Part shown: in pieces, positions 22,148 through 64,000 of the stretch | Numbering within the stretch: position 1 is the stretch's first letter | How the letters are laid out: each line of letters opens with the position of its first letter | From: Piliocolobus tephrosceles | Taxonomy: Eukaryota > Chordata > Mammalia > Primates > Cercopithecidae | NCBI RefSeq assembly: GCF_002776525.5 | Contig: NC_045434.1 | Location: forward strand, 199,615,246 to 199,679,245 | Direction: 5' to 3' | Length of the DNA stretch: 64,000 bases | The notes under the pieces: generated by a model | The model's input: only the letters and a program-made list of their open reading frames with translations | What the model was told of the DNA's origin: nothing | The model's database searches: none | Program-made: the position numbers and the translations under genes

Positions 22148-25100
22148 ATGGCCGAATTTACAAGCTACAAGGAAACAGCCTCCAGCCGCCACTTGCGATT
22201 TAAGCTACAGAGTCTAAGCCGCCGCCTTGATGAGTTGGAGGAAGCCACAAAAAACCTCCAGAAAGCAGAGGATGAGCTCCTGGATCTCCAGGACAAGGTG
22301 ATTCAGGCAGAAGGTAGCAATTCCAGCATGTTGGCGGAGATTGAAGTGCTGCGCCAGCGGGTGCTGAGAATTGAAGGCAAAGACGAGGAAATTAAGAGAG
22401 CAGAGGATCTGTGTCGTCTGATGAAGGAGAAACTTGAAGAGGAAGAAAACCTCACCCGGGAGCTGAAATCTGAGATTGAGCGGCTTCAGAAACGAATGGC
22501 TGAATTAGAGAAGCTAGAAGAGGCCTTCAGCAGGAGTAAGAATGACTGTACCCAGCTGTGTTTGAGCCTGAACGAGGAGAGAAATCTGACCAAGAAAATC
22601 TCCTCTGAGCTAGAAATGCTCAGAGTCAAAGTGAAAGAACTAGAATCTTCTGAGGACCGCTTGGATAAAACTGAGCAGAGTTTAGCGTCAGAGTTAGAAA
22701 AGCTGAAATCATTAACTCTGAGCTTTGTAAGTGAGAGAAAATACTTGAATGAAAAGGAGAAAGAAAATGAGAAATTGATAAAAGAACTCACTCAAAAACT
22801 AGAGCAGAACAAAAAAATGAACCGAGATTATACAAGGAATGCTTCTAATCTGGAAAGAAATGACCTTCGGATTGAGGATGGCATCTCTTCTACACTGCCG
22901 TCCAAAGAATCAAGAAGGAAGGGTGGTCTGGACTACCTAAAGCAGGTAGAGAATGAAACAAGAAACAAATCAGAAAATGAAAAGAACCGCAATCAGGAAG
23001 ACAACAAAGTCAAAGACCTTAACCAAGAGATTGAGAAACTTAAGACGCAAATCAAACACTTTGAATCATTGGAAGAAGAGCTTAAGAAAATGAAGGCCAA
23101 AAATAACGACCTTCAGGATAATTATCTAAGTGAGCAAAATAAAAACAAATTATTAGCCAGCCAACTGGAGGAGATAAAGCTACAAATCAAGAAACAGAAA
23201 GAGTTAGAAAATGGGGAGGTAGAAGGGGAAGATGCTTTCCTGTCCAGCAAAGGCAGACATGAGAGGACTAAGTTTAGAGGCCACGGAAGTGAGGCTCCTG
23301 TGTCCAAGCACACAGCACGGGAACTGTCTCCTCAGCATAAGCGGGAACGACTCCGGAACAGGGAGTTTGCTCTCAACAATGAAAACTGTTCTCTGAGCAA
23401 CAGGCAGGTCTCTTCTCCCAGTTTCGCCAATAGGAGGGCAGCAAAAGCTTCTCACATGGGGGCGAGTACAGACAGTGGGACTCAGGAGACAAAGAAAACT
23501 GAAGACCGATCTGCACCCGGATCCTCCCAGACCGAAGGGAAGAAGTGTAGGGAGCAGCCCTCAGTGCTGAGTCGCTACCCCCCAGCTGCTCAGGAGCACA
23601 GTAAAGCGTGGAAGGGGACTCCCAAGCCGGGCACCGAGAGCGGACTGAAGGGAAAAGTGGAGAAGACAACACGAACGTTTAGTGACACCACCCACGGATC
23701 TGTTCCCAGTGACACATTGGGTAGAGCTGACAAGGCTTCTGACACCTCCTCTGAGTCTGTCTTTGGCAAGAGGGGACATGTGCCTGGCAATGGAAGTCAA
23801 GTAACTCAGGCTGCAAACTCTGGCTGTTCTAAGGCCATTGGAGCTCTGGCCTCATCTCGAAGATCCTCCTCAGAAGGGCTCTCTAAAGGCAAAAAGGCTG
23901 CCAGTGGCCTTGAGGCCGATACCAGTTCCCCAAATTCCAAGGCTCCTGTTTTATCCAAGTATCCTTACAGTTCTAGAAGCCAAGAGAACATCCTTCAGGG
24001 ATTTTCAGTCTCACATAGAGAAGGGGTTGATCAACCTGCAGCAGTTGTGATGGAAGACAGCAGTCAGCATGAAGCCTTGAGGTGTCGAGTCATCAAATCC
24101 AGTGGCAGAGAGAAGCCAGACTCAGATGATGACTTGGACATAGCATCTCTTGTTACTGCCAAGTTGGTAAATACAACCATCACTCCAGAGCCAGAGCCCA
24201 AACCACAGCCTAACTCTAGAGAAAAGGCCAAAGCCCGAGGGGTACCTAGAACCTCCCTGTTTGAGAATGATAAAGATGCTGGAATAGAGAATGAATCTGT
24301 GAAATCTGTCAGAGCCTCCACCAATGCCATGGAGCTCCCAGATACCAATGGTACTGGGGTAAAAAGCCAAAGGCCCTTTAGCCCCAGAGAGGCGTTGCGG
24401 TCTAGAGCCATCATCAAACCTGTTATTGTTGATAAGGATGTGAAAAAAATCATGGGAGGATCTGGAACAGAGACTACGTTGGAGAAACAGAAACCTGTCT
24501 CCAAACCAGGGCCAAACAAAGTGACAAGTAGCATTACTATCTATCCCTCTGACAGCAGCAGCCCCAGAGCTGCTCTGGGTGAGGCCCTGAGGGAGAGGCA
24601 CACATCCACCAGCAATATCCAGGTGGGGCCGGCAGAGCTCACATCATTTAGCAATCATGTCAGCTCCCCTTTTGAGCTCTCCATTCACAAACATGACATC
24701 ACCCTGCAGCTTGCAGAAGCGGAGAGAATGGCAGATGGGCCCCTGAAGAACAGGCCAGAAACAGTGGTCTCTCGGAGCAGCATTATAATCAAGCCATCGG
24801 ATCCTGTGGAGAGGAATAGCCATGCACCTCCAGCGGAGACAATCAGGTGGAAAAGCCATAGTGCCCCTTCAGAAGTGGGCTCCTCAGATGCCAGACATGT
24901 TACTGTGCGGAATGCCTGGAAGAGTAGGCGAGACTTGAAATCTTTAGAAGACCCCCCAACTCGAATAGGTAAAAACATGGAATCTGCCAATACCAATGCC
25001 TACACCCAGAGGTCTTCCACAGACTTCTCAGAACTTGAACAGCCCAGGGCCTACCTTTTTGAGCAGGGCACTCGAAGGGTAGGACCAAGTTCAGGGGATG

Positions 25101-25219
25101 CCCCTGAGCCCTCCTCCAGAAGGACCCAAAGTAGCCTCACTGTGTCAGAGGTGCTTACCCGTCGGAATCGGGTAGGAGACACCATCACTGTTGCAGCCTG
25201 GAACCACTCAGCAGGCATG
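22148..25219 (+). CDS. LUZP1: LUZP1 main coding exon, residues 1-1024
   Basis: One uninterrupted exon encodes 1024 of 1076 residues. It ends in ATG followed by the donor GTGAGT at 25220, in phase 0. The acceptor is probably the AG at 22027-22028, preceded by a pyrimidine-rich stretch (TTCTACTTTGCTTCTATAG), which would make 22029-22147 part of the 5' UTR on the same exon. Reading through the donor adds 35 unrelated hydrophobic codons before a stop at 25325. Confidence 0.95.
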
Positions 25220-27523
25220 GTGAGTCCTGGCCTCTCTCCCCTCTCTTTTCTCTCTCCCTTTTCCTTCTTTGCCTTTTCCTTTTTCCCCTCTGCTCTGGCC
25301 TGTGTGACCCAGGATCCTGAGAACTGAGTAGAACTGGATTCCTTAAAGAACTGTTGAAAAATCAGGTGGGTTTGACCTTTCTCCTAAAGAAGGTTTTCGG
25401 CAGCATGACTTTCCAAAATCCCTTTTCCAATTTGTTGTCTTCATTTTGCTCTCACATATGAAGGCGACACAAAAAGGAAATATGTCTTCTCTTCCCTTGG
25501 TTTGCCAGAGCAGCTAAAGGAGCTCCCTGTAGGACCTCAGAGCAGCATGAAAAGCACAAGCAGCAGCTACAGCGGCTGGGGAGCTCTGGGCGACAGTAGG
25601 AGGCCTGGTGCCCTGTCTGTAGGGCACAGCGATGGGGGGCCAGGTCAGCAAGTTCACGGCTGCCTCAGTTAGCAGATCTTCACAGGCTGCTGGCCTCTCA
25701 GGGATGAGGAGAACCGGGGCTTACCCTGGGCCTATTTTAGATAAGCTTATACCCAATTCCAAATGACACTTTCTTTTGCCCCCTCCCAGACAGCTGTCTG
25801 CCTCATATCATCAGTCTGAGGGCAGGGCTGGTTCAGTGTGGCTCATTACAGCTTTGATAAATCCAGAACCACCTGTCTTACGTGAGTGTGAGGGTCAGTG
25901 TGTCAGAACAGCATCTGGAGAAGCCCTTGGGAGTGTCTTTTCAGTAAGAAACCTGTGATGATGAAAAACTCTTTGGACCTGGACACAGTGCTCCCTTCTT
26001 TTAAAAAAAGCAGATGACTATTAACTTGAAAAGCCTGTGACTCTTTTCAGGGTACTTAACACTGGACAAAAGTACTTCACTACCCACTGTGTCATTCAGT
26101 CCCTTGAATATCTGCCTGGGGGCAGATACTATCCCCATTTTTCAGATATAGAACCTAAGGGTCAGAAACACAAAATATCTTACCCAAGGTTACCCAGCTG
26201 AATTACTGGAAGAGCTGACTTGAATCCAAGATTCCTGTCTCTAAATCCAATGCTCTTTCTCCTCTGCTAACCTTTCTCACTCATGCCTATGTTATTCTTG
26301 GATCTGCATTTGCTTGGGAGAACCAAAGAGAACATTAAAAAGATAGAATTCTGGCCAGGTATGGTGGCTCACAGCTGTAATCTCAGCACTTTGGGAGGCC
26401 GAGGTGGGCAGATCACAAGCTCAGGAGTTCAAGGCTAGCCTGGCCAATATAGTGATACCCCATCTCTACTACAAATACAAAATTAGCCGGGTGTGGTGGC
26501 ACATGCCTGTAATCCCAGCTACTCAGGAGGCTGAGGCAGGAGAATCACTTGAACCCGGGAGGTGGAGGTTGCAGTGAGCCGAGATCGCGCCATTGCACTC
26601 CAGCCTGGGCAACAAGAGCGAAGTGACGTTTCAAAAACAAACAAACAAACAAAAAAAAACCAGGTGTGGTGGTGCGTGCTTGTAATCCAAGCTACTTGGG
26701 AGGCTGAAGCAGGAGAATTGCTTGAACCGGGAGGCAGAGGTTGCAGTGAACTGAGACTGTGCCATTGCACTCCAGCCTGGGAGACAGTGCGAGACTTCAT
26801 CTCAAAAAAAAAAAGGTAGAATTCTAGGAATAGGGAGAAAGACAGCTGTTTAGGCCCCAGAAGCTTTGGACATTTAAGAGGAGAGATAAAGGATGAGAGA
26901 CGGGCATGTGAGCTTTTTGGTAGTTTGTATGTGGGAAGGAGGAAGAGAGCTGTCCGGACCTCTCTTCAGCTCCCCTGCAAGGATGTGGATGGGTCTCATC
27001 CCCAGAATCACGCAGCCTGCATGCATGTGCAGAACTCAGACTGCTGGCCCCTCCTCAGGGGTACCAGTCCCATGCCCCCATTCCAGGCTCTGTCCTCTGT
27101 ATGGCTTCTGTTCCGTTGTGAGCCTCCTCCTAGCCTACCCTGATGGTTCCTAGCAGCTTGGAGTTCCCGCTCTACTCGATTTCCAAGGAACTTACATATT
27201 GGCCCGTACTCAGGCAAAAGCGTATCTTTGCGGTTAACTTATGGCCTGTCTGGTCTATATCTGCCTCTGCTAGGTTAGAAGGGACCCATTGTGGTAGCAG
27301 GTGAGGGTGTCTTGTCTTCACTTTACTGATCTCCACAGCGCACTTTTGTTATCTATTGGCACAGGAGGAAGAAGGGGAAGACTGTACACTCAGTGTCTAC
27401 AGGCAACTGCACAACTCCCTGGATCCGTCTGAACTGCCTGGGAAACAGGGGCTGCCAGAACCTGGGCGAGTACGGGCCGAGGAACAATTACGGCCAACCA
27501 GGCCCTGTGCTGAGGAGAACTGA
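22148..27523 (+). CDS. LUZP1: LUZP1, leucine zipper protein 1 (two coding exons joined)
   Basis: The CDS joins 22148-25219 to 27365-27523 and gives 1076 residues, the length I know for mammalian LUZP1. Seen: the N-terminus MAEFTSYKETASS; a long charged heptad-rich coiled coil over roughly residues 10-370, rich in Leu, Glu and Lys; then about 700 residues of Ser/Pro/Lys-rich, probably disordered sequence with an acidic patch (SDDDLD, about residue 658); and a C-terminus ending RPCAEEN. Family knowledge: LUZP1 bundles or cross-links actin, binds filamin A, sits on stress fibres, junctions and centrosome/basal body, and restrains ciliogenesis. ATG 22148 has G at -3 and G at +4. The frame is open 15 codons further upstream but only from a GTG, just after an in-frame TGA, so ATG 22148 is the start. 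No frameshift or internal stop is visible. The gene converges on KDM1A. Confidence 0.96.
25220..27364 (+). other. LUZP1: LUZP1 intron between the two coding exons
   Basis: A 2145-bp intron, GTGAGT to ACAG. It holds a MIR-like tract at about 26095-26230 (thinning-count style CCCCATTTTTCAGAT) and a trimeric Alu at 26353-26813. The remainder looks unique with no conserved ORF. Confidence 0.85.
26353..26813 (+). mobile_element. Trimeric Alu (left-right-right)
   Basis: A normal dimer (26353-26650, tail AAACAAACAAACAAAC) is followed directly by a second right arm (CCAGGTGTGGTGGTGCGTGC through GACTTCATCTC and A11). One 12-bp duplication, AGATAGAATTCT / AGGTAGAATTCT, flanks the whole 461 bp. Confidence 0.88.
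27365..27523 (+). CDS. LUZP1: LUZP1 terminal coding exon, residues 1025-1076
   Basis: The acceptor is ATTGGCACAG, ending at 27364. The exon opens EEEGEDCTLSVYRQLHNSLD, matching the conserved LUZP1 C-terminus, and stops at TGA 27521-27523. The phase-0 junction with the main exon restores the expected 1076 residues. Confidence 0.95.
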   Translation, partial: EEEGEDCTLSVYRQLHNSLDPSELPGKQGLPEPGRVRAEEQLRPTRPCAEEN

Positions 27524-28892
27524 ACCCGCTGGGTGTCTGCTGTCTACCCTCTGCTCCTGCTTCTTAGCTCTCTCCACTGTCCTGCCTCATGAAGGATCCA
27601 AGGCCAGTTAACCAGGCAAGACACAAGCCTTGGCTGGGAAACTGTGGTAGAGCTGGGCTGTGGCTCAGGTAATTTTTGCCATTTGGCCAGAGGGAATCAG
27701 AGACTACAAGCTGGACAGTCACCCAGGCCCAACCTTCCCCAATGCACGAGACCTCTCTTTCTCCTTGTCCCTGTCAACCAAGTAGTTGGACCATTCTGGC
27801 CCCCAAATGGGGGAAGATAAAGTCCCCACCACACCACAGGAGTCAAAAGTTCTTCTCGGCTCCTTGGTGGGTTGTTTCTGGATCCTAAGACAGCCCCTGT
27901 CTGTGTGGTTAATGTTCTGATTTCTCAGTCTCACTATATCCACTTCACTCCTCATTTGCCCAGTGGGCTCAAGTACCCCGTAAGATTTACCAGCCATTAG
28001 CGCCATCTAGGGGGCTTTCATTTCTTTCTCCTTGGAGTTCTTTTCCGCAGCCTTTTAAAGCAGAAAGGGGTCTGTGCTGCCTCTAAAGGATTGAGACTAC
28101 CCTTTAGGTTGAAGTTTGACCTGGCCCCGGCTGACCAGTCTCCTGGAAGCAGAGCATGCAGATACCCATGCGGATACCCATTGGAATGACATCATCCTTC
28201 CCCAACCCCAGCTCTCTCTGCTCACCTTTCAAAGGCACCTGGAGGTGCAGGCCTCATGCATCTCCTTTCCCGAGCACCAGTAATGCTGCTGGCATCGCCT
28301 GCTCTCTCTTCATTGTTTCCACCTTGGGAAAATCCCTAGGGTAAGCTGGGCCTGACCCAGCATCCTCTGCCTTCTAGGAAGTGCCCAGCACGGGGGAAAG
28401 CAGACCCGAAGTGACTCCCTTTTAGTCACTCCACAAGCAATAGCTCCATGAGAGGCATGGACTATGAGACTACTCCCTCCTGTTCCTCCTCCTCCGTCCC
28501 CCATGGAGGAGGCATCGCACTTTACCAAGCTGATGCATTCCTACAGAAGTGGGCCCCGGATTTCTGCAAGTCGACCATCATGATGACTTCGTTGGAGGAG
28601 AGGTGATACATACATACCCATTGAGGGCCTCAGGTTTATGTAGTTCAAAATGCAGCAAACCTTTCAGAAAGCCACGTAAATAAATTGGTTAGTTTCCTTA
28701 CACCAGTCATATGGGGAAGTTGAAAAGAATTGTATATTCTTGGCACTGCTTTTTCTGTAGCATTCTTTCAATTCAAAGAAGGGATCCTCTTTCAAAGGCT
28801 ACCTTTATGAAGCAGACACTATTGCCCTCAGAATGAGAGAACATTAAACTAGCAGTCTCGTAAGCTGTGTTTTTTTCCCCATGGCTTTACTT

Positions 28893-28990
28893 CCTTGCTG
28901 TGTGACCTTGGGTGAGTTACTGCCTTCTTGGAGCCTCAGTTTCCCTGTCTGTAAAATGAGTTCTTTGAAATAGATGATCTCTAAGGGCAC
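28893..28990 (+). repeat. MIR in LUZP1 3' UTR
   Basis: TGTGTGACCTTGGGTGAGTT then AGCCTCAGTTTCCCTGTCTG and TAAAATGAG, a well-preserved MIR core. Confidence 0.85.
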
Positions 28991-31059
28991 CAAATCTGGT
29001 ATTCTGAGGTTCTCCTGTTCTCACCATCTGTAACAGTATGGGATGATTTTTGCTTTTGGAAGGTATCATCCATGTGGGTTCTTCCCCCCTGCCCTCAATT
29101 GTTTTTCGGGGCCTTGTTTTTTAGTTTCCTCATGTTTTAATCTCATGGGGATGAGCTCAGAGAAGCTCCCTGGGCCTGTTTCCCAGTCTGCAAAGTGAAG
29201 GGATTAGATCGGATGGTCTCTGAGGCTCTTTGTGGCATCAGCCTTGTCCAGTGCCACACAGTATCTCCTGGCTTTCTAGGAGTCTAGATGTTATGGAAAG
29301 TACCCAAGTTTGTGTATCTCCTGTTCCTGTGCATCTCCTATGAATCTCCTGGCAAGAGGAAGACTCAAGACTTCCTCCAGAGGAATTTGTCTTCCCTGCC
29401 TTCACTCAGCATGGGAATCAGTGTTCATCCTGCCCTTGTCTGCATCAGATTTGGCAGTGAGGAGGCTTGGGGAGCACCTACCTTACTTTCAGGGACAGGA
29501 ATCTATTGCTCATACTTCTGTTTCCAAAGGCATTGTCATGTGGCCTGCCTTTCCTCTCCACATCCCCACCTCTAATGCTCAAGATGCTATTTCCAGGATC
29601 TCTTTCTGCTGCTTCTCCTGGCTCACTGGCCAGAAACTAGCTCACTCAAGGAAGGCTGCGGTCCCTCACTTGCGGCCTCCCTGCCATTCTCCTTCACTGG
29701 TTGGCAACCTTGAGAGTTCAAAGGAATCAACCTCCATGGTGGTCAACTGAAGGTATAGGAAACTAAGTCTGTGGCTCTTCTCTGCTGATGGAAACAGAAG
29801 GGCGCCAAGCCATGCTTAAAAAGATCTCGCCAATAATTCTTGTGTTTGGGTGTTGGAGCCCTGGATTCTGGTGCTATATAGCTCCTGGTGCCAAAGTCTG
29901 GATCTTTCCACATTTCAGCAGCACCAACATCTGCTGCTACTCAAAATGTCCTGTGGAAGAGGGACAGCTGTGAAGCCCTTTTGCTGGGGCTGTCATCTTG
30001 AAATCTGAGTGCAATAGGATTTGATTGTAACAGTTATTTCAGGATATTTTGTTTCTTCAATCTGCACACTTTCTAGATAGATTTTATTTTTAAATGTCCT
30101 CAGCATTGCAGAAAATAACATTGTAATAGCAAGTAAAGGCTGGAGGCTCAGTTTCTCTGGGCTTCAAATGGCTGGCAAGGCTGGCTCTCAAATCCCAAAG
30201 TTGGGAGACATGTTTCTGGAAAGCAACTGAGGTGTGACTGTTTGGACCCAGGCCTCATCATCAGGGGTCCTGGAGGAAGCCTCCAAGTAGAGGGGAGACC
30301 TGTAGTTGAATAGTTGTTTAATCAAGCCATATAGTCTCACTGCCCCCAGTCAGCAAACCCACTTTTATGACAAGTTTCTTCCATAGCTTGGCTCTTACAT
30401 TTTACTGGCAGGTGTATGGTTGTTGGAGGGTTCCTAGTGAGTTGGGGGACCTGGCAATAGAGCTGCTTGGTTGGAGGGAGTGGAGCTGGCTTAGTACCAG
30501 CAGCTGATCCCTTCCACCTGCTGCTGTTTTTTGCCACTCGGATACTAAACCAGAGAAAGCTGAAGGTGGATAAATAAGCTGTGGCTGTTTTTTTTTGTTT
30601 GTTTTTGGGTGGCAATGAAAAAGTCAGTGTGGGTTAAAGGGATCTGCAGTGGGGCCAAGGATGCCACCTCACCCTCAGCTGCAGGCAAGCTTGCACATAA
30701 ATAACCCCCTCTCATGGGAGTGTTCAGGATGTGGGGGGCGCTATAGTGTTCTTGGACTTGTCGTCCTGGGGCAGTTTTAGTTCTTTATATTTAGTGGGTC
30801 AGTGCCAAGTGCTACCACTTCCCAATAAAGGAATGGGGACCCAGAGGCTGGGTCCCTCGCTACTTTGTTAGGAGGTTTTGTTACTTCTCTGACAAGATTG
30901 CTTTGGAAAGAGCTGCTTTTAGGGATTATGTTTTGAATACCCCGAGTGGGGAACAGGGTTCTCCTCAAAACCTCACAACCAAGATCATAGAAGAAAGGGG
31001 CCCTATTTTCCTGCTGCTTCCCAGCTCAGAACATACTGAATGGAATGTATTTTTAAGAG

Positions 31060-31065
31060 AATAAA
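31060..31065 (+). terminator. LUZP1: Proximal LUZP1 poly(A) signal
   Basis: AATAAA followed within 10-25 nt by a T/GT-rich stretch (TTTTTTTGTATTTT), a typical downstream element. It would shorten the UTR by about 350 nt. Confidence 0.5.
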
Positions 31066-31408
31066 GTCTATTTTTTTGTATTTTAAAGATTGAGAGGGCT
31101 AAGAAGGTAGCCCTCAAATAAACTGTTATTGCGTTATAGGCCCCTTTGTTGGGGGCAGTCTGTTGGTCCACACCTACTTGCTCAGGCAGGTGCTCTGGTC
31201 TCACCCCTGCCCCTTGGAGTCTAGGTGCAGCAGCTTCTACATTCCTGCTCCAAGCATGGGACCAAGGAGGCCGGAACCTGTCGCTGGAAACCAGGGCAAA
31301 GCAGTGGCTCAGGGCTCCTTGGGTGCATGTGTATCGTTGGAGCTGCCTGTCTGCATGTATCCTCTGGCGCGAATGCTCTCTGTTGGCTCTGCAGTAAAAT
31401 ATGTAACC

Positions 31409-31414
31409 AATAAA
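31409..31414 (+). terminator. LUZP1: Distal LUZP1 poly(A) signal
   Basis: AATAAA in the context CCAATAAAGCTCCC, followed by T- and GT-rich sequence (about 31420-31450). Cleavage is expected near 31425-31440. Confidence 0.65.
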
Positions 31415-31439
31415 GCTCCCTCGTTTCCATATATACTCT

Positions 31440-32945
31440 GTGCGAGTCTGTGATGCGAGTGTTAATGTCATCCCTGTGTATCTGTCTTCTATGCATTGAC
31501 GCAGCTCTAGTATATTTCATTGTATGCTTAGAACTGGGTATTTTACCTAACCAATTACTGATACTGCAAGGACTGGAACATTAACTGAGGCTTAGAAAAG
31601 GACATGCGTAGGACCCACATAACTGGAGTTATAATCAGCAGCTATTTCTTTGCAACATTTAATTTTCAGGCTTGCCCATTGTTGCCAGATAGAGTCATCT
31701 CTCTCTCAAGCTGCCTATGCCATCTGTTTAAAAAACAAAAACTCTTAAGGGACCTACCCCGATTAGATACCTTAGCTAATCCCCATGAAGTAACAATGTT
31801 GATGGCAGAACTCAGATTCAAACGCAGGTGTATGCCGAGGTCCATGCACTGTGCACTGCGCACAGCCCTCACCTTTTCATCAGTTCCGCCACTTGCCCTG
31901 ATCCTGGTGTGGAGATTCTTTCCATGTTGTCACGAATTCTTGAGACTAGGGGGAAAAAGCCTTCTCCATTTTCATCTTCCAGTCAGACCAACAATATAAA
32001 TTATGTCCCTTAACTCATACTAAGAAGAATAAAACCACATTTAAGGGGGCATTACTTGGATTTGTAGTAACTGAGTTTATCTGTCAGGAGCCCCTGGTGA
32101 GGAACCAGCATGTAACATGTTTTTATCTTACATGGGCAAAAGGGACTTTGCCGGTAAGGATGCTGGGATGAGGGAGATCAGCCTAGATGATCCAGGTGGG
32201 CCTTAAATGTAATCACAGGTATATCCTTTTAAGAGGGAGACAAAGATTTGACTACAGGAGAAGGCAATGTGATGATGGAAGCAGAGATTGGCGTTAGGTG
32301 CTCTGCGGATGGAAGTAGGAGCCACAAGCGTTCCCACCCCAGAAGCTGAAAAGAGCAAGGAAATGAACTGATCCTCCCCGCTCTGAGAGCCTCCATAATG
32401 AATGCAGCCCTGTAGACCCATTTTCGACTTTAAGCATCCAGAACTTTAGATTTTTTTTTTTTAAGAGCCACTAAGTTTGTGGCAATTTGTTAAACCAGCT
32501 GTTACCTAAGTCCTTGCTCTTATGTAGTGTGCTTCCCAAAATGTACACCAACACCTTTAGTAGAATTGGGAAGTTTTAGCACATACCCATGGAGGGAATC
32601 AGGAATAAAGGCAGACTGGTCTCCCAAAGGCTCAAACTTTGTTTCAGCTCTTGTGTTTTATCTTGAAAGTTCATCCAAAGTTTCCTAATACCCATGTTCT
32701 TGGCACACCACCACACCCCTCCCCAGCGGGGAAGTCTAGTCCCACTGACTAGGACATCCACTGCTTCTACAGGACCGCCCCCTACCTTATCTTCTGACCT
32801 GATCAAACCATTTTTCTCTTTTATATAAATATCTTCCTTATTTAAACATGGAGAAAACATATATTACTATTGTCATAGGATAAACTTGGCATTTCCAAAG
32901 GAGTAACGCCCCCACCTTGTATGTAACTCCAACCCAAAGGAACAG
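31440..32945. other. Intergenic gap between convergent LUZP1 and KDM1A 3' ends
   Basis: A MIR-like tract lies at about 31730-31860. An old interspersed repeat (about 32100-32485) has AAAAGGGACTTTGCCGG, GATGATCCAGGTGGGCC and AGCCACTAAGTTTGTGGC; I think it is an LTR/MaLR-type remnant but cannot name it. No gene or promoter recognised. Confidence 0.55.
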
Positions 32946-32949
32946 ACGG

Positions 32950-33276
32950 GCCAATTTTATATGAAGTTTTATTCTCAAAATATATTAAAAAACAAAAACA
33001 AAAACAAAAAAAACACAAGAGACTAAGATGTTACTTCACAGCACTTGCCTCAGTCTTTATGAAGAACACAATTCCAAACTAATAGACAAAGTTCCTCCCT
33101 GTGCTCTAGGTCATTCAAAGGAGGCAACCTCCCTTGTCAAATCAGGAGCTCCAGCAGCCGATCAGGAGCCCAGGTGCCAGGGTGGACTTTCTCAGTGGGA
33201 TCTAGTATTGCTAGAAGAGCCTTGCTTATACGGCAGAAACAGGCACATGGGCCTCTTCTCTTAGAATGTATCTGTC
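32950..33276 (-). other. KDM1A: KDM1A 3' UTR
   Basis: About 330 nt between the stop codon and the expected cleavage site. An A/C-rich run (T/G-rich in the transcript) sits at about 32987-33015, just before the poly(A) signal. Confidence 0.8.
32968..32973 (-). terminator. KDM1A: KDM1A poly(A) signal
   Basis: TTTATT on plus is AATAAA on the KDM1A strand, in the context GAGAATAAAACTTCATAT. The cleavage site is expected about 15-20 nt further on. Confidence 0.75.

Positions 33277-64000
<30,724 letters not shown>

Larger units (their letters stand above)
27524..31430 (+). other. LUZP1: LUZP1 3' UTR
   Basis: About 3.9 kb follows the stop codon with no Alu, compatible with the long LUZP1 3' UTR. 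A MIR fragment lies at about 28893-28990. Two AATAAA signals (31060, 31409) mark likely ends. Antisense and sense ORFs of 60-170 codons inside it show no family resemblance. Confidence 0.75.

Noticed and set aside
24064..24601. Minus-strand ORFs of 156 and 159 codons
   Set aside because: They are antisense shadows of the LUZP1 coding exon, with no motif of their own.
30965..31520. Overlapping 168- and 99-codon minus-strand ORFs
   Set aside because: They lie opposite the LUZP1 3' UTR, have no recognisable domain, and have no promoter or splice context.

Overview
This is a primate nuclear DNA window. It carries large spliced genes with GT/AG introns, dense Alu elements, and L1, L2, MIR and LTR relics. 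Three of the youngest Alus (about 5195, 14614 and 36121) carry variants I associate with cercopithecid AluY: a left end with GCTCAAGCC, GAGGTGGCGGGCGCC at the second A-box-like position, and GATCCGGCC in the right arm. I therefore infer an Old World monkey (macaque, baboon or guenon type) rather than a human. The genes are recognisable as the interval syntenic with human 1p36.12, read in the opposite orientation to the human reference.

Layout. Positions 1-22028 are intronic sequence upstream of the LUZP1 coding exon. They hold many Alus, a full-length processed RPS12 pseudogene (10867-11406), an MLT1-type solo LTR split by an Alu, and one candidate non-coding LUZP1 exon (6473-6578). LUZP1 follows on the plus strand: a large coding exon (ATG 22148 to donor 25219), one intron, a terminal coding exon (27365-27523) and a 3' UTR of about 3.9 kb ending near 31430. 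The predicted protein is 1076 residues. A gap of about 1.5 kb follows. KDM1A (LSD1) then lies tail-to-tail on the minus strand, from its poly(A) signal (32968) to exon 4 (63296). Sixteen constitutive coding exons (4-19) have exact splice boundaries and sum without any frameshift to residues 218-852 of the 852-residue form. Exons 1-3 lie beyond the right edge.

The most interesting element is the 12-nt neuronal microexon E8a of KDM1A (50838-50849, Asp-Thr-Val-Lys). It lies inside one arm of a 21-bp near-perfect inverted repeat whose other arm is about 300 nt downstream in the intron. The arm covers the 3' splice site, the whole microexon and the GT of the 5' splice site, so pairing would hide the exon. 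A cluster of seven YCAY (NOVA-type) motifs sits between the arms, and a UGCUGC motif lies just upstream of the exon. The surrounding ~4.3 kb has no Alu that I can see. The other structural oddities are a 56-bp perfect palindrome in KDM1A intron 14, a 49-bp unit triplicated in tandem in intron 8, and two trimeric (left-right-right) Alus.

LUZP1 is an actin- and filamin-associated coiled-coil protein of the cytoskeleton and centrosome. KDM1A is the flavin-dependent H3K4me1/2 demethylase. They are neighbours but have no known shared pathway. Nothing here looks like a wholly new gene system.
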